Shown in pieces: positions 1 through 12,064 of a stretch of DNA of 64,000 nt. A program made the translations under genes and the position numbers. Below the pieces are notes generated by a model. It saw only the letters and a program-made list of their open reading frames with translations, did not search any database and was not told where the DNA came from. The stretch lies in contig NC_072798.1 of NCBI RefSeq assembly GCF_028583425.1, positions 9,240,501 to 9,304,500 of the forward strand. The letters run 5' to 3'. Origin of the DNA: Eublepharis macularius (Eukaryota; Chordata; Lepidosauria; Squamata; Eublepharidae). Every line of letters begins with the position of its first letter. The stretch's first letter is position 1.

Positions 1-376
1 TCACATGTCAGGTGGCCCCGCCCACCTGACTCTCAGCCATTTTGGGTCCATTTTGGCCTGGATTGGGGCCTAAATGGCCCGGATCAGGCCTCTGACGGGT
101 GGTGGATCACTCTCCTGCTCAGCAGCAGCCCGATCCTGACCATTTTGAGCCCCTTTTCGGTCATTTTCAGCCCCTTTTTGCCATTTTGGGCCCAATTCCA
201 GCCCTGAATGGCCAGGATTGGGTCCAAAACAGCCAGGATAGGAGATGTCAGGGGGTGTGGCATATGCAAATCAGTTATGCTAATGACACACTTCCAGTGA
301 TGTCCAGGGATGTGGCATATGCTAATGAGTTATGCTAATGAGTTCCTCCAGCTCTTTTTCTATGAAATAACCCCTG
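1..376 (+). repeat. hAT-like MITE family A, cut by window edge
   Basis: 3' part of a roughly 430-490 bp element whose full copies begin CAGGGCTCATTTC and end GAAATGACCCCTG. It has the same inner blocks as the other copies: ATTTTGGGCC-type repeats, then alternating GCATATGC and GCTAATGA motifs. Confidence 0.85.
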
Positions 377-1183
377 TGATAACCGATAACTTGAACCAAG
401 CCCGGAAGAACCACCTGTCGACCACAAGCCCTGAAACATAGGTCAGGTTTCACATTGCTGAACACTGCTCTGAAGTGCCACAGAGCCATGTGTGACTCGG
501 GAGCCACCGAGAGAGTATCATCGGGCTAGTCAGGGGATCACACTAGCAGTCAGAGAAATGTGTACTCTGAGCAAACATCTCTATGGTTTTAGCCACCTCA
601 CTTTAATCAGAGCATTTCAGAGATCAAAAGACATCCTCTCGTTATTCAAGGATATAAGCAGATTGAAAATCAGCCAGACCAGCCCGCAAGTACAGTACAT
701 TTTGAGGGAGGCAAATCTTTCATGCCCTCCTGGCAAGACTTCAAGGAATCCATCTAAGAAGTCAGGACCGGCTGATCAGAAACAAAGCTAGGTTGTGTTC
801 TTCTTTTTAAGCCTTTAAACTAAAAGTTCCCTGCCAAAGGGACAATATCACAAGTTGGCACTTTGCATGAAGAAAAATCAAAGGACACCGAATTCTTGTT
901 GAATTTCCTCCAACTGTAAACTCAGGGAATCTACCTGGAGGAAAAGTTAACACACAGCCTGGTTTGTGCGCTTGCAAAGACCCGTGTGATCCTGGGACAG
1001 GGATTCTTCCTCAAACTACAAATTTTATTCCCAGCTCAGAAATTCCCTCCCCTCTTATTTCGTGATGGAGCAGCAAGGAGAAATGAGGTGGAAAAAGTTG
1101 TGTGACTTGCTGATGTCACTTCCACGCAAAGGCCCAGAAGTGCTGTCACCATGTCAGGTGATTTGCTAGGAATGGTTTTACTA
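377..1183. other. Intergenic stretch, no feature seen
   Basis: Apparently unique sequence with short open frames that lack family resemblance or codon bias. No gene, RNA gene or known repeat recognised. Confidence 0.5.
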
Positions 1184-1798
1184 TAGATTTATTTATTTTA
1201 TCTAATTTATCTCCTGTCCTCCCCGCGAACAGGCTCAGGGTAGCTAAAACATACATTATACAATTAAAACCATATACATATCTAAAAGCCATAAAAACAA
1301 TGCAAAACAACTAGCGCCATGATCAGCTTAGGCTATAATAAATATGTAAAAAACCAAGTTCATAGCTGCGTTACAGCCCAGGGCGGCTGCCAGTGGAGCA
1401 CCGGATGTGGCAAACAGGAAGGGGGCCAATTCACTGGATTTCAACGGAAGGCCTGGTGGAACATCTCCATTTTGCAAGCCCTGCACAACTGTAACAGGTC
1501 CTGCAGGGGCTGTATTTCAATTGGGAGTATGTTCCACCAGGCCACAGAAGGCCCTGGCCCTGGTTGAGGCTAGACAAATGTCCCATGGGCCAGGGACCAC
1601 TAGGAGCTGCTTATCTGCTGAGTGCAAGGCCCTCCGGGGAACATAGTACGAGGGGTGGTCCCACAGGTATGCAGGTCGCTGTCCGTAACGGGCTTTGAAC
1701 ACTAAAATCAATACTTTGAACTGGATCTGGAACTGAACTGGAAGCCAGTGCAGCTGGCACAGCACAGGATGGATATGTACCCCAAATGGCATCCCCAT
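1184..1798 (-). repeat. L2-type LINE 3' fragment
   Basis: Minus-strand end of a non-LTR retrotransposon. The translation includes QLHWLPVQFQIQFKVLILVF and LASTRARAF, matching the terminal part of the reverse transcriptase ORF better preserved at 31488-32084. A TTTATTTATT stretch and a GC-rich 3' UTR block (CTCCCCGCG.ACAGGCTCAGGG) follow. Several stops; dead copy. Confidence 0.75.
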
Positions 1799-2077
1799 AA
1801 AGATTTACAGGGTTCCTCGAGCATCACTATGATACAATGAAGTCACTTCTGGATCCTCACCTGGAAGCGAGGTCAACATGTTGCATGACGTGATGCTGGC
1901 CATGCCTTGCTACAGAAAGTTCCCATGGGTCTCTAGGATCGTTAAGATTGCATCTGACCATGGAAGTTCCATTTCATCATTGGAGCGAAAAAACAAACTT
2001 TCTGTCCTCCATGAATGTATCTAACCTCAATTACAGCTAGCTCTAATCAAAGCGGTGAACTTGGAGACGACTTGTAA

Positions 2078-2279
2078 TGAAACATATTGGTCCTTTTCAC
2101 ACTACTTACCTGCTCCTGGAACGTTGCAAAATATCACTCAAAAAATGCGGAAGATAGCGTCTTCTCGTGAGAGTTTTGCACTATGTCATGCAAAACTCTC
2201 ACAAGAAGACGCTATCTTCTGCGGGTTTTGTGCGATATTTCACATTCCGGGAGCAGGTAAGTAGTGTGAAAAGGGCCAT
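2078..2279. repeat. Fold-back element, family B1
   Basis: Near-perfect inverted repeat of about 90-bp arms around a short loop near 2190. Arms begin GGTCCTTTTCACACTACTTA and contain GCGGAAGATAGCGTCTTCTC. Related to 9408-9608 and the half copy near 23385-23475. Confidence 0.8.
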
Positions 2280-2652
2280 TGTATAGTTTATCCCTAAGTT
2301 CCCGCCACTTTTCTTTATTTGCCACACTCACTCCCCACAAAAGCTTACCATACACTGTGAGGTCTCAGGACAGCTTCCAAATAGTCCCTAAGAAAAGCAG
2401 TTTTGGAGGGGAAATTGGGCACTTTCGTCATCATAGCCTGAAATCACCCGCCTCCCTTTCAATATTTTTTTTAACTTGGCACATGCGCAATCACTTTCAT
2501 CTCATTTTGCAAGGAGGATTCCGCAACTGAACTGAAAGGGAAAGAGCTTCAGGGGAGGAACTGAGCAGAGATAGGATTCTTTATAGAGCTTTAAGTGTTC
2601 ATCTGCCAAAGAATGGAAATGAGCCTGTTTGGAAGAAGGGCAGGCTATAAAC

Positions 2653-3205
2653 CGGGGTGGCCAAATTTACTTAATGTAAGAGCCACATAGAATAAATGTC
2701 AGATGTTTGAGAGCCACAAGACATGATGCTTTGAAGTGACTTCAGACGAGGAGGTGAGTTTGGGGGAGTGTCCTGAAAGTGACATCACAGAATGACAGCA
2801 CAGTTTGCTGGAAGTGACATCATTGGAAGGGGTGGAGCTTGGGAAGAGCCATTGACCTTTGACTTGGAAGTGACATCACAAAAGTGGTCACATCCTTGCT
2901 AGGCTTTAACCCCCAAGTCCCCGGATATTTTCTGGGTCAAACCTGGCAACCCCAGCATTTTTATTGAAAATATGAAAGACATGGAAAGAAAGAAGGAAAA
3001 AAGGAAAACGGAGGGAAAGATATGGAAATAAAGAAGGAAAGGGAGGGAAAGACATGGAAAGAAAGGAAGAAAGGGAGGGAGGAAAATAAACTAGACTAAA
3101 ATAAAATGTATGGCCACGGTGATACTCAGAGTCCTCCGGGAGCCGCACAATATGTCTAGAAGAGCCACATGTGGCTCCCGAGCTGCAGTTTGGCCACCCC
3201 TGGAA
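2653..3205. repeat. hAT-like MITE (GGGGTGGCCAAA termini) with purine-rich tract
   Basis: Termini GGGGTGGCCAAATTT and TTTGGCCACCCC are inverted, and both sides carry AGAGCCACAT blocks. Between them, about 2970-3090, lies a GAAAGAAAGG-type purine tract. A clear 8-bp target duplication was not found. Confidence 0.65.
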
Positions 3206-3989
3206 TAAACTGACTAAAATAAATACATAAATACAATTTAAAAGTCGCTCTGTCAACTTGCGGCTGAAGAAAACACTAGAGAAACTATGATCCCAGTAAA
3301 CACGTGGAAAAGGCAGGAACGAAACTATATGCATACGTTCTTCAAATGTAAATGTGCGGAGGGTTGGGGGAAAACCACCAGAGTTCCAAGGGTGAACGCT
3401 GCCTATTAGGATGTGTGGAAACGGCCTTAGTGGCCATCAACATATCCTGTGACAGCGAATTCCACAAGGTAAGAAGGGCTTCCTTTTGCCTGTCTTGACT
3501 CTACTGTCAAGCAACTTCAGTGTGTACTCATTAGTTCCAGTCTTTTTAAAAACGTTTATTTTATCAAAACAAAGAAGGGTACAGAAAGAAAAAAAGGAAG
3601 GGGAGGAAATGGAAGGTCAGAAAAAACTATGAAACTATGTGCTAAAAGGGTTATTGAAATACAGAGTACAAAAAAAAAACCTTCTCAAAATTTGTCCTTA
3701 TTCAAATGAAGATTACAGCCATTATTAAATCTGACTGATATATATTTTCCATCGGTGCTGCACAGATTGAATACATACCTCTTCCTGCTTACTGTTTAAT
3801 AATAGAAATTAAAGATCAAAAGGAAAGGGCTCCTTATTTCAATATTACTACGATATCTCAGCTTATTTCTTAATATAGCTATAAAAAATAATTTCTACTT
3901 ATCTTTAACCTTATACCAGTATTTCCATATCATACAGTCTATTTCACCAGTTACATATTCAAGCATTTTCAACGATGCATGGTTATGAA
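3206..3989. other. Intergenic AT-rich stretch
   Basis: AT-rich, with an A-rich run near 3580-3680 that may be a decayed retroposon tail. No coding exon recognised. Confidence 0.4.
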
Positions 3990-4422
3990 TAGAGATGGGC
4001 ACGAACCAGAAAAAAACCAAACCATGCGGTTCATGGTTCGTCAAATTTCACGAACCATGAACCACAAACTTTCATGAACCTGCCCCTGGTTCGCGAACAG
4101 GTTTGTTCGGTTCGTAAAAATGTCACATCCGGGTCAGAAAATAGTCACTTCCGGGTCAGCAGAAGGTCACTTCTGGGTCAGCAGAAGGTCACTTCCAGGT
4201 CAGCAGAAGATCTGCAGGAACTCCATCCCCTGTTGCCTAGGAAACTGATTGATTTGCACCAGGCTGTCTGCAGTAACAAACCAAAAAACAAACCAAACAA
4301 ACCAGCCTAAAGTTCGTGGCGGTTCGTCAGAAATGGGACCTGATGAACCACGGTTCGCGAACCATGAACCGGCCTGGTTCATGCTTAATTTTGGTTCATA
4401 TTTTGGTTTGTGCCCATCTCTA
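3990..4422. repeat. hAT-like MITE family G (TAGAGATGGGC termini)
   Basis: Begins TAGAGATGGGCACGAACC and ends GTGCCCATCTCTA. Flanks GTTATGAA (3982-3989) and GTTATGAT (4423-4430) agree at 7 of 8 bases, a hAT-type target duplication. The interior is full of short inverted GGTTCATGGTTCG blocks and (CACTTCCGGGTCAG)n units. Confidence 0.85.
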
Positions 4423-4883
4423 GTTATGATGACGTCTTGTAAACTATGTGCAATATATCGATATGCAATCCTATTCAGATTTACAAGACTAAAACATCTT
4501 ATGTATTTTATCCTTTATAATTAGTTCTAGTCTTAAGGGAGAAAGGGAAAAAGCTCTTTCTCCACTTTCTCCACCCTTTGCACCAATCTATAAAAACCTC
4601 CACCATGTCCTCCCCTGTCTTTTGTGTTTAGAGCATTCCAGTTGCTGGGGAAGGCGTTGGCTTTTGTGACTCTGCTTGTTGACCCTCCAGGGACATCTAG
4701 TTGGCCACTGTGGGAAACCGCAAAGCTGGGTTAGATGGAACCCTGGCTGGACCCAACAGTGTTCTCCTTAGGTTAGCTATGTTTTGGGAGATAGATTAGA
4801 CATAAGCCCTGTTCAAAAGTTACTAAGAATGTGTGAACAATCTGTGGACAACTACATTTGATTTTTCTCCATATATGTGTTAA

Positions 4884-5140
4884 ATAACAACAACAAAAAC
4901 AACATTCAATTTATATACTGCCCTTCAGTACAACTTAATGCCCACTCAGACCAGTTTACAAAGTATGTTGTTATTATCCTCACAACAAACACCCTGTGAG
5001 GTAAGTGGGGCTGAGAGAGCTCTGAGAAGGCTGTGACTGACCCAAGTTCACCCAGCTGGCTTCAAGTGGAAGAGTGGGGAATCAAACCCGGCTCTCCAGA
5101 TTAGAGTCCTGCCACTCTTAACCACTACACCAAACTGGAA
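4884..5140 (-). repeat. tRNA-derived SINE (type D)
   Basis: Minus orientation: the tRNA-like head reads AGTTTGGTGTAGTGGTTAAG at the high-coordinate end, with a B-box-like GGGTTTGATTCC. The tail contains CCCTTCAGTACAACTTAATG and short AACAAC repeats. A piece of a 5S-like SINE tail abuts it (5138-5235). Confidence 0.75.
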
Positions 5141-5508
5141 GCTAAGCAGGATCAGCACATGGATGGGAAACTACCAAGGAAGACTCCGCAGAGGAAGGCA
5201 ATGGCAAACCATCTCTGCTTCTCACTGAATAATTCTCACGTTACACTCAATGCATGTACAGCTGAACATGTGATTGAAACCCTACATTTATTCAGGCACT
5301 AGCTGCCGGTTTCATTTGTAAAATGAATGTACATTTGCTCTTTCTTAGAAATAGGTGCATGCATGTACATGTAGCGTATACATGGGTTCGCTGTAACTTG
5401 TGAACAGGGCTACAAGCATCCTTGGATGGCACTAGGGTTGTCAGCCACCACCACCCACCCCCGGAGACTTAAAAATTGTTGGGGGGAGGGCTTGTCATCA
5501 ATGTCATA

Positions 5509-5755
5509 ATATGATAATAATAACATTCGATTTATACATTGTCCTTCAGGACAACAACGTCCACTCAGAATGGTTTACAAAGTGTGTTATTGTTATCCCC
5601 ACAACACCCTGTGAGGTGTGTGGGGCTGAGAGAACTCCAAGAAAGCTGTGACTGATCCAAGGTCACCCAGCTGGCTTCAAGTGGAGGAGTGGGGAATCAA
5701 AACCCAGTTCTCCAGATTAGAGTCCTGCCACTCTTAACCACTACACCAAACTGAC
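5509..5755 (-). repeat. tRNA-derived SINE (type D)
   Basis: Same family and orientation as 4884-5140: head with AGTGGTTAAGAGTGGCAGGA (reverse strand), B box, and a TTATTATCATATTATG tail. Confidence 0.75.
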
Positions 5756-6576
5756 ATCATGGCATCACTGGCAATGCACTGGCATCAATTCAGCATTGTT
5801 CTTCCCCCAAACTCTATGGTTTACCATAGAATTTTTCAGAAATGCCAAAGTGTCCATCACGATTTCCAGTTTAACCAAGAAATGGCAGCAGTATGTCAGT
5901 GCGCCTCCAGCATGCCTGGTCTTTCCCCACTTTGTCCCCCTTCTAATTTTCTCCTGATGGACATGGACTTTTGAGGGAATTGGTGGGAGATTGCCTGCCA
6001 TAAGTCGGAACTGGGGACCTTAGGTGATACTGGAGCTAGTAGAAAGGTGAACATAAATCAATCTTCACCTGTCCTAACCCAACCTGAGGCCTGATAATCA
6101 ATCTGGGTCGGATCCTGGGGCACCATTCTACTAGCGGGCCACTTTCCTTTGCAAGTATCTGAAGGTCCCTTCCACTGCAGGAAAATGTCTCAGCTTGCAG
6201 AATGAATCCGCGGCATCCAATCCACCGTCTAGCACTTTGAGCACCTATCTCTAAAACACGACTTTCTCTCCCAACCACTCCTGTTTACTGCTTCTCAGAA
6301 TGTGTTTTCTGGACTTGCGGTGGTGTTTGCTTGCTTTGTAGCAGCCAAATGCCTTGAAGTGAGCAAAACGTTGTCAGATCTACCCGAGGGCAAGCCAGAT
6401 AACATTAAAATTTACACCGGAGGGTTATCTTGCCCTCGTTTTGGAAGCTGTTACAGGAACCCGATAGAGACTTGTGTGCTTTTCCTGGGATGAAAGACAC
6501 TGCCTCTTTGTACAAAACTGAAAACAGCATTTCCGTAAACTTTCACACCACTGGACTCGCCCCCTCTCCCACACAC
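5756..6576. other. Intergenic stretch, no feature seen
   Basis: Unique-looking sequence; short open frames on both strands show no recognisable domain. Confidence 0.4.
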
Positions 6577-7070
6577 ATGGAGCTGCCTTATACTGAATCA
6601 GACCATTGGTCTATCACAGTCAGTATTGTCTACTTAGACTGGCAGTTGCTCTCCAGGGTCACACATGAAGCTGCGTTATAGTGAATCAGACCCTTGGTCC
6701 ATCAAGGTCAGTATTGTCTACTCTGATTGTCAGCTGTTCTCCAGGGTCACACATGAAGCTGCCTTATAGTGAAACAGACCCTTGGTCCATCAAGTTCAAT
6801 ATTGTCTACTCTGACTGGCAGTTGCTCTCCAGGGTCACACATGAAGCTGCCTTATAGCGAATCAGACCCTTGGTCCATCAAGGTCAGTATTGTCTACTCT
6901 GACTGTCAGCTGTTCTCCAGGGTCACACATGAAGCTGCCTTATAGTGAATCGGACCCTTGGTCCAACAAGGTCAGTATTGTCTACTCTGACTGGCAGCTG
7001 CTGTCCAGGGTCGCACATGAAGCTGCCTTATAGTGAATCAGACCCTTGTTCCATCAAAGTCAGTATGATA
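6577..7070 (+). repeat. 88-bp tandem array (five full units plus part)
   Basis: Units start at 6577, 6665, 6753, 6841, 6929 and 7017, an exact 88-bp period. Each unit reads ATGAAGCTGCCTTATAGTGA, then GACCCTTGGTCCATCAAGGT and TCTCCAGGGTCACAC. The unit matches single-copy SINE/LINE fragments elsewhere in the window (50700, 54885, 56580), so part of a dispersed repeat was tandemly amplified here. Confidence 0.95.
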
Positions 7071-7749
7071 TGGCAGTTTGATTAACCATTTCTATGGGGT
7101 GCAGTTGAGAGTTGGCCTAGAGCTGTGAAGGATTGCTCAACAGAGGAGAATTCCATGATGGCTCTTCCTGACTTCCTGAAACTTGGTAGTCATTCTGGGA
7201 TACAGTAGATGTTGCTGGCTCAGGTGGCAGCAGACCAACCCTCAGTCTATCACTGTCCCAATGAAACCCTCCAATGGCGTCCATGGCCTTGTTATATGGA
7301 ACAGTCCTAGAGACTCCCACCTTCTCAAGGAAGAAGATCATGCCCATTGGCAAACTTGTAAGTTTTTGGACATGTGCTTTTTCTCCAGAATCCTGTTTCT
7401 GCCCCACCCCCATGGGTGTCCTCTTCCCTCCATTTCCCTCCAGTTCTACCATATCTACCTACTGACCAGTCTTCCATGGGTTGTTCGCTCCACCAGACAT
7501 TCTCTTCACACTCCTTCATTCTCCCCCTCCTTCAACCTCTCTAACCTTCTCTTCCTTCACCTCTCCCATTAAAGGGTGAGGTGTGTTGAAGCCCCTTCCA
7601 TAAGCTCAAGGCCTGATGACCAGATGTCCAACAGGGCTATCATGCCTGCTCCATCCTGGGCATCACTGGTGTGTCATCCCACTCTAGGAATTCGCATGGC
7701 CACCTAGGAGATGGAAGGATGGCCCGCATGCCATTGTAGCAACCGTGAC
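7071..7749. other. Intergenic stretch, no feature seen
   Basis: Overlapping open frames near 7117-7572 have no family resemblance and are in low-complexity CT-rich sequence. No gene supported. Confidence 0.4.
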
Positions 7750-8481
7750 TAGAGATGGGCACGAACAGAAAAAAAACGAACATGATGTTCGTTGTTCATT
7801 GCCATCCATGAACAGGGACTCACAAACACTTATGAGCATGACCTGTTCATGAACATGTTCATGGTTGGATGTTTGTGGGGGCCAGCAGGCTCTCCTCCAG
7901 CCATCATCTAAGTCAAGATCCCTACTGCACCAGTCCCAGAAACCTGACCTGAGCAGGCACCAGGAAAGGCACCACTAATAAATAATAGCTTGGTGCAGAG
8001 CCTGGCAGCAGCCCTGGAACTTGAAGGGGTAGATCCCTATCCCACCACACACAAAGAAAATTCAAGCTCCAATGCACTCTCTCTATCAAAACGCCAACAG
8101 CAACTGTCTCTCTCCCTCTCCACTCTCTGCAAAGTCAGAGCTGGGACCTCCCCTCCCCCCTGGTCTTTGCTCCCTTGTTGTAACAAATTTGGAGCTCTAC
8201 TCTTGAAAGGAAGACCTGTCTATCAAGCTAAATTGGGCTTAGATTGGGGTTTCCAGGGCAACAGCAGGAGTTCAGACAGAGTTCAGACAATCCCTGCCTA
8301 AGTTGCCAAGGGCATTGATTACAGGTGCCAGACTGTCTGGCTTGACGAACAGCAACAAACGAGGCTTGCAACGACCACCTGTTCGTTTAGAATGGGGCCT
8401 CATGAACAGCTTCTTTGCGAACAGCAGATTGGGCTGTTCGTGGCTTTTTTTTGTTCATATTGCTGTTCCTGCCCATCTCTA
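7750..8481. repeat. hAT-like MITE family G, long copy
   Basis: Termini TAGAGATGGGCACGAAC and GCCCATCTCTA. Flanks ACCGTGAC (7742-7749) and ACCTTGAC (8482-8489) match 7 of 8. Subterminal GTTCGTTGTTCA-type inverted blocks; an interior of about 480 bp is not shared with the copy at 3990. Confidence 0.8.
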
Positions 8482-8486
8482 ACCTT

Positions 8487-8757
8487 GACTCTCAAAAGCT
8501 TATGCCCTGGAAATCTTGTTGGTCTTTCAGGTTCTGTGTGTGCATTATGTGCCATCAAGTCCAGTCACTTCCAACTTCTGGCGAGTCTGAAAATTAATGA
8601 CCTCCAAAATGTCCCAGCATTCACAGCGTTGCTCAGGTCTTGCAAACTGAAGGCTGTGGATTACTTTATTGAGTCAATCCATCTCACGTTGGGTCTTCCT
8701 CTTCTACTGCTTTCCAGTTTTCCTAGCATTTTTGTCTTTTGCAGTGAGTCTTAAGAT
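8487..8757 (-). repeat. Fold-back repeat remnant joined to Bov-B 3' fragment
   Basis: 8487-8530 is the right arm of the family J element (CTCAAAAGCTTATGCCCTGG). From 8530 the sequence follows the minus-oriented Bov-B (RTE) 3' region also seen at 59735-60105 (CCATCAAGTC, GCAAACTGAAGGC, GGGTCTTCCTCTT). Confidence 0.65.
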
Positions 8758-9284
8758 GCTACTTGACTGGAATATTGCTCTTTTACTGCAGACCTATATG
8801 GCTACTGACCTAGCATGGTGTAGCAGGAATCTGGAATTGACTCCATCTTGGGACAGTTATTATTTGTTTGTTGATTTTAAGATGAACTGCTGATTTTATG
8901 ATGAACTGTTGTTTTATGAATTGTTTTTAATATTGTATTGTATATTGTATTTGTATTGTATTTTTTTCTATTAAATTTCTTCATTTAAACTATAAACTAC
9001 AACACCACAACACAATAAGCAACAAACACAGAGAACAAGAAAAAACACACAATTCTAAACATAACACACTAACAATACATATATCTATAAAATTTAGAAA
9101 AGGGGAGGAAAAGAAAACAAAAAAACCCCCTAAATTACACTACAAGTTGAGTTCCGATTTTCTCCGCAACAAGTATATATCATTTCTAGAGTCCCACTTA
9201 TTCTAAATTAGTCACAAAATCCCTCTTTTTTCTATTGTTCCTGTTTCTTAATCCATAAATCCAGATGTCATCAAATTTGTATTT
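8758..9284. other. Intergenic AT-rich stretch
   Basis: AT-rich sequence with TATTGTATTG runs (8930-8960) and CA-rich decayed repeats (8990-9070). No gene seen. Confidence 0.4.
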
Positions 9285-9360
9285 GTGTTGTATTTTTATA
9301 ACTGCTGTACCTCTCCCTGAGCCCGCTTGCGGGAAGGGTGGGTTAGAAATGTAAATAGTA
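9285..9360 (+). repeat. L2-type LINE 3' end
   Basis: Short terminal piece with CCCTGAGCCCGCTTGCGGGA and GGGTTAGAAATG followed by a (TAG)n microsatellite. Confidence 0.6.
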
Positions 9361-9407
9361 GTAGTAATAGTAGTAGTGTTGGACTAGGACCTGGGACAAC
9401 CAGGGCC

Positions 9408-9608
9408 GTTTCTGCATGGCTTACCTGAACCTGGAACGCTGCGCAACATGCCGAAAAAAAAGCGGAAGATCGCGTTTTCTCACGCGACTTTTGCACGATG
9501 TTGTGCAACATCGCGCAAAACTCGTGAGAGAAAACACGATCTTCCGCATTTTTTCAGCATGTTGTGCTGTGTTTCGGGTTCAGGTAAGCCAAGCGGAAAC
9601 GGTCCAGG
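9408..9608. repeat. Fold-back element, family B1
   Basis: About 95-bp inverted arms: GCTTACCTGAACCTGGAACG on one side, its near complement on the other, and core GCGGAAGATCGCGTTTTCTC. Outer ends GGGCCGTTTC / GAAACGGTCC. Same design as 2078-2279. Confidence 0.85.
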
Positions 9609-9904
9609 TTCAAAACTTCACTCTACCATGGAAGCTTGCTGGGTGACCTAAGGCCAATCACACACACCCAGCCTAACCTACCTCACAGGGTTGTTGTGAG
9701 AATGAAATGGGGGAGAGGAGAATTATGTAATAGACACCCTGTTCTCCGACTGAAAACCTCAAGAGGTAGTCATTCAAAACGATTCATGCAGTGACACTAA
9801 GAAATGTTGCAAAAAACAAAAACTTAACAGCATAAAAAATGGCAAACCACTTGGAAACGAGAACAGTAGCATCAGGAAGGCTGTCCACCATCCTGTGTTA
9901 AATG

Positions 9905-10400
9905 TGTTGTTTTTAATGTACATGAATTTTTTAATTGTATTTTTAATATGTTGTTATCTGCCCTGAGCCCACTCGCAGGGAGGGCGGAATACAAATCTGA
10001 AATAAATAAAATAGGAAAGCCAAAACAACGCACGTTGGTGCAACGGCAGAGCCTTTAAAACCAACCTCTGAGCAAAAGCAGTCATTGAAACCAGCTGGGC
10101 TGGTAATAGAGAGAGTCAATTCGTAGCAATCCATCAAAAATAACAAAGAGAAAACTGAAATGTTCTGACTTGGCCCTGAAAGTTCCAACAGTTGTGGGAG
10201 TTCCAGAGGCCGGGCGCCACTGCAGAGCAAGAGGTCTCTTGGGCCGCCCCTACGTCACCTGTGGACAGGTGGAGGCAGACTGCAGGAGACCATTAGGGAA
10301 GATCTTATCAGACGAGTTCACATCGGAGTAGGTGCTCTTTTTTTATATCCCAATCTGTTGAGGGCTTTGAAGGTGCTCTTGAATCCAGCAGGCAAGCTTC
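9905..10400. repeat. L2-type LINE fragments
   Basis: 9905-10012 is a plus-oriented 3' end (CCCTGAGCCCACTCGCAGGG, then AATAAATAAAATA). 10040-10400 resembles a minus-oriented decayed piece of the same ORF region (AGGGCTTTGAAGGTGCTCTT). The second assignment is weaker. Confidence 0.5.
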
Positions 10401-11165
10401 CCGGGGATGTTTTTTTAGGACAAAGGCAGTATAAAAGCTTTAAAAGACATTATTTAAAACACTTACTCCTATGTAAGGGTTGCACAAAAGCCCAGTTGCC
10501 TTTTTCACCAGCCTGCAGCTGCCTTCAGTGGGCGTATTGCTGTGCTGTCATTCTCATCCCTTTCCCTTATAAATATTGTCTCTCTGCAACTTTGCAAATG
10601 AGATCTTAAAAACGGTACTGAAACGCTGTGAAATTGGACAACCTCGCTTCCTAAAACACTCAGTTTCAGGTGTCGCAGGATGCCGCTAGAACAGCTGCAC
10701 ACTGCGAGAGAGGTTGGTGGGAGCTGTTCGGAATTGCAGTCCTCCCTCTCAGCTGACTTGATTGAAAATATTTGGCAGGCTTTCTCCCCTCCTCCCCCTA
10801 CCCTGCCCCTCGAGAGACATGGAGACGTTTTCTTTGACTCTTGAGAGGGCTTGTGGTCAAGTGCCTGGCAGCTTATCAGAATCCATCGGTCCTGTCTAGC
10901 AAAAGGCGCCACCGGCTATCCGTCCTGCTTAAATTTCAGGCCTATCTTACAAATAAAGGCCTCTATTCTTCATTGCACCGAGTACAACAGGGGCGGGGAA
11001 TATCCAATCCCTGCAGGCTGCAAGCACCAATTTGGCACGTCTAAGCCCCATCAAAATCCTCACGCCCTCCTGCCCGAAAGCCTGGTTTTGTTGCTGCATA
11101 TTTCCCGGGAAGTTCCTAAGAACCCTCCAGTTAATTGCCCTTGGCAGGGAAATAAGCCTCAGATC
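10401..11165. other. Intergenic stretch, no feature seen
   Basis: Unique-looking. Open frames at 10505-10912 (minus) and 10851-11213 (plus) show no recognisable protein; the latter runs into a MITE. Confidence 0.4.
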
Positions 11166-11368
11166 AGGTTGCCACCCTCCAGGTGGGGCCTGGAGAATTG
11201 GCATGACAACTAATCTCCAGACTATAGAGTTTAATTCCTCTGGAGGAAATGACAGCTCTAGAGGGCGGGCTCTTCATGGCATTAGACCCTCCTGAGGTCC
11301 CTCCCCCCAAACTCCATCCTCTCTAGGCTCCTCCTCCAGCAATTTCCCAGTATGGAGTTGGCAACCTA
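11166..11368. repeat. Short TIR repeat, family H
   Basis: About 200 bp, ends AGGTTGCCACCCTCCAGGTG and GGAGTTGGCAACCTA. Interior blocks CTAATCTCCAGACTATAGAG and CTCCTGGAGGAAATG-type are shared by about a dozen copies in the window. TIR-bounded non-autonomous DNA element; target duplication unclear. Confidence 0.75.
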
Positions 11369-11686
11369 ATTTTAGTGACCAGGTGGCAAAAAGAGAAGGG
11401 ACAAAAGACCCAAACTTGCTAGAAGTTAAAATCATAGGAGCGGGTGTGATGTCGTGGTTAACAGCATGAGCTATTAGCCAGTAGCCCTCAGTTCAAATCC
11501 CAACTCGAGGTTTTGAGAGGAAAATCAGAAAACAAGTCTGTTCATAAAATGCAAATTGCAGGCTTGCGTAACCTTGATTTGTTTCTAGGCTGTGATAGCA
11601 TTGCCTCCCTGGTAATCGGTGGGAGGTATGGGGGGTAATTCTCAGTGTGTGCGTGCATGAGCGCATGTGTGCACCTGCGTCCCTGG

Positions 11687-12064
11687 TAGGGTTCCCAGTT
11701 GCCCGCCAATGACAGGCAATCTTCTGAGGGTTTCCCCCACCGCCGATCACCAGTGATTGGCGGGAGTTGGCAAAACTCTCAGCAATTGCCTGTCACTGGT
11801 GGGAAACAGTCTAGAAATTGTCTGCCTCAAGTGGCGTCATTGCGCCTGTGGCAGGCATGCTTCTGGGCTTCACAGGGGCCAATTTAGCCCACAAAGCACA
11901 GGAGCATGCCCACTGCTTGCATGATGACATCACTTCCTGGAAGTGAATGTCCTTGCACTTTGCTGAGAGCGTGTGTGCCCTTCCCAAGCAGGTGCGGAAT
12001 CACCTCCTGGTAACTCTGGGTCCCCTACTCTTTGCTGGGACAGTATAGGGATCTGGCAACCTTA
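11687..12064. repeat. MITE family K (TAGGGTTGCC termini)
   Basis: Starts TAGGGTTCCCAG and ends CTGGCAACCTTA. Flanks GTCCCTGG (11679-11686) and GTCCCTAG (12065-12072) match 7 of 8. Contains the family's GATGACATCACTTCCTGGAA block. Confidence 0.8.

Noticed and set aside
6577..7070. CRISPR-like array
   Set aside because: Whole 88-bp units repeat without unique spacers, and the genome is vertebrate; it is a tandem satellite.
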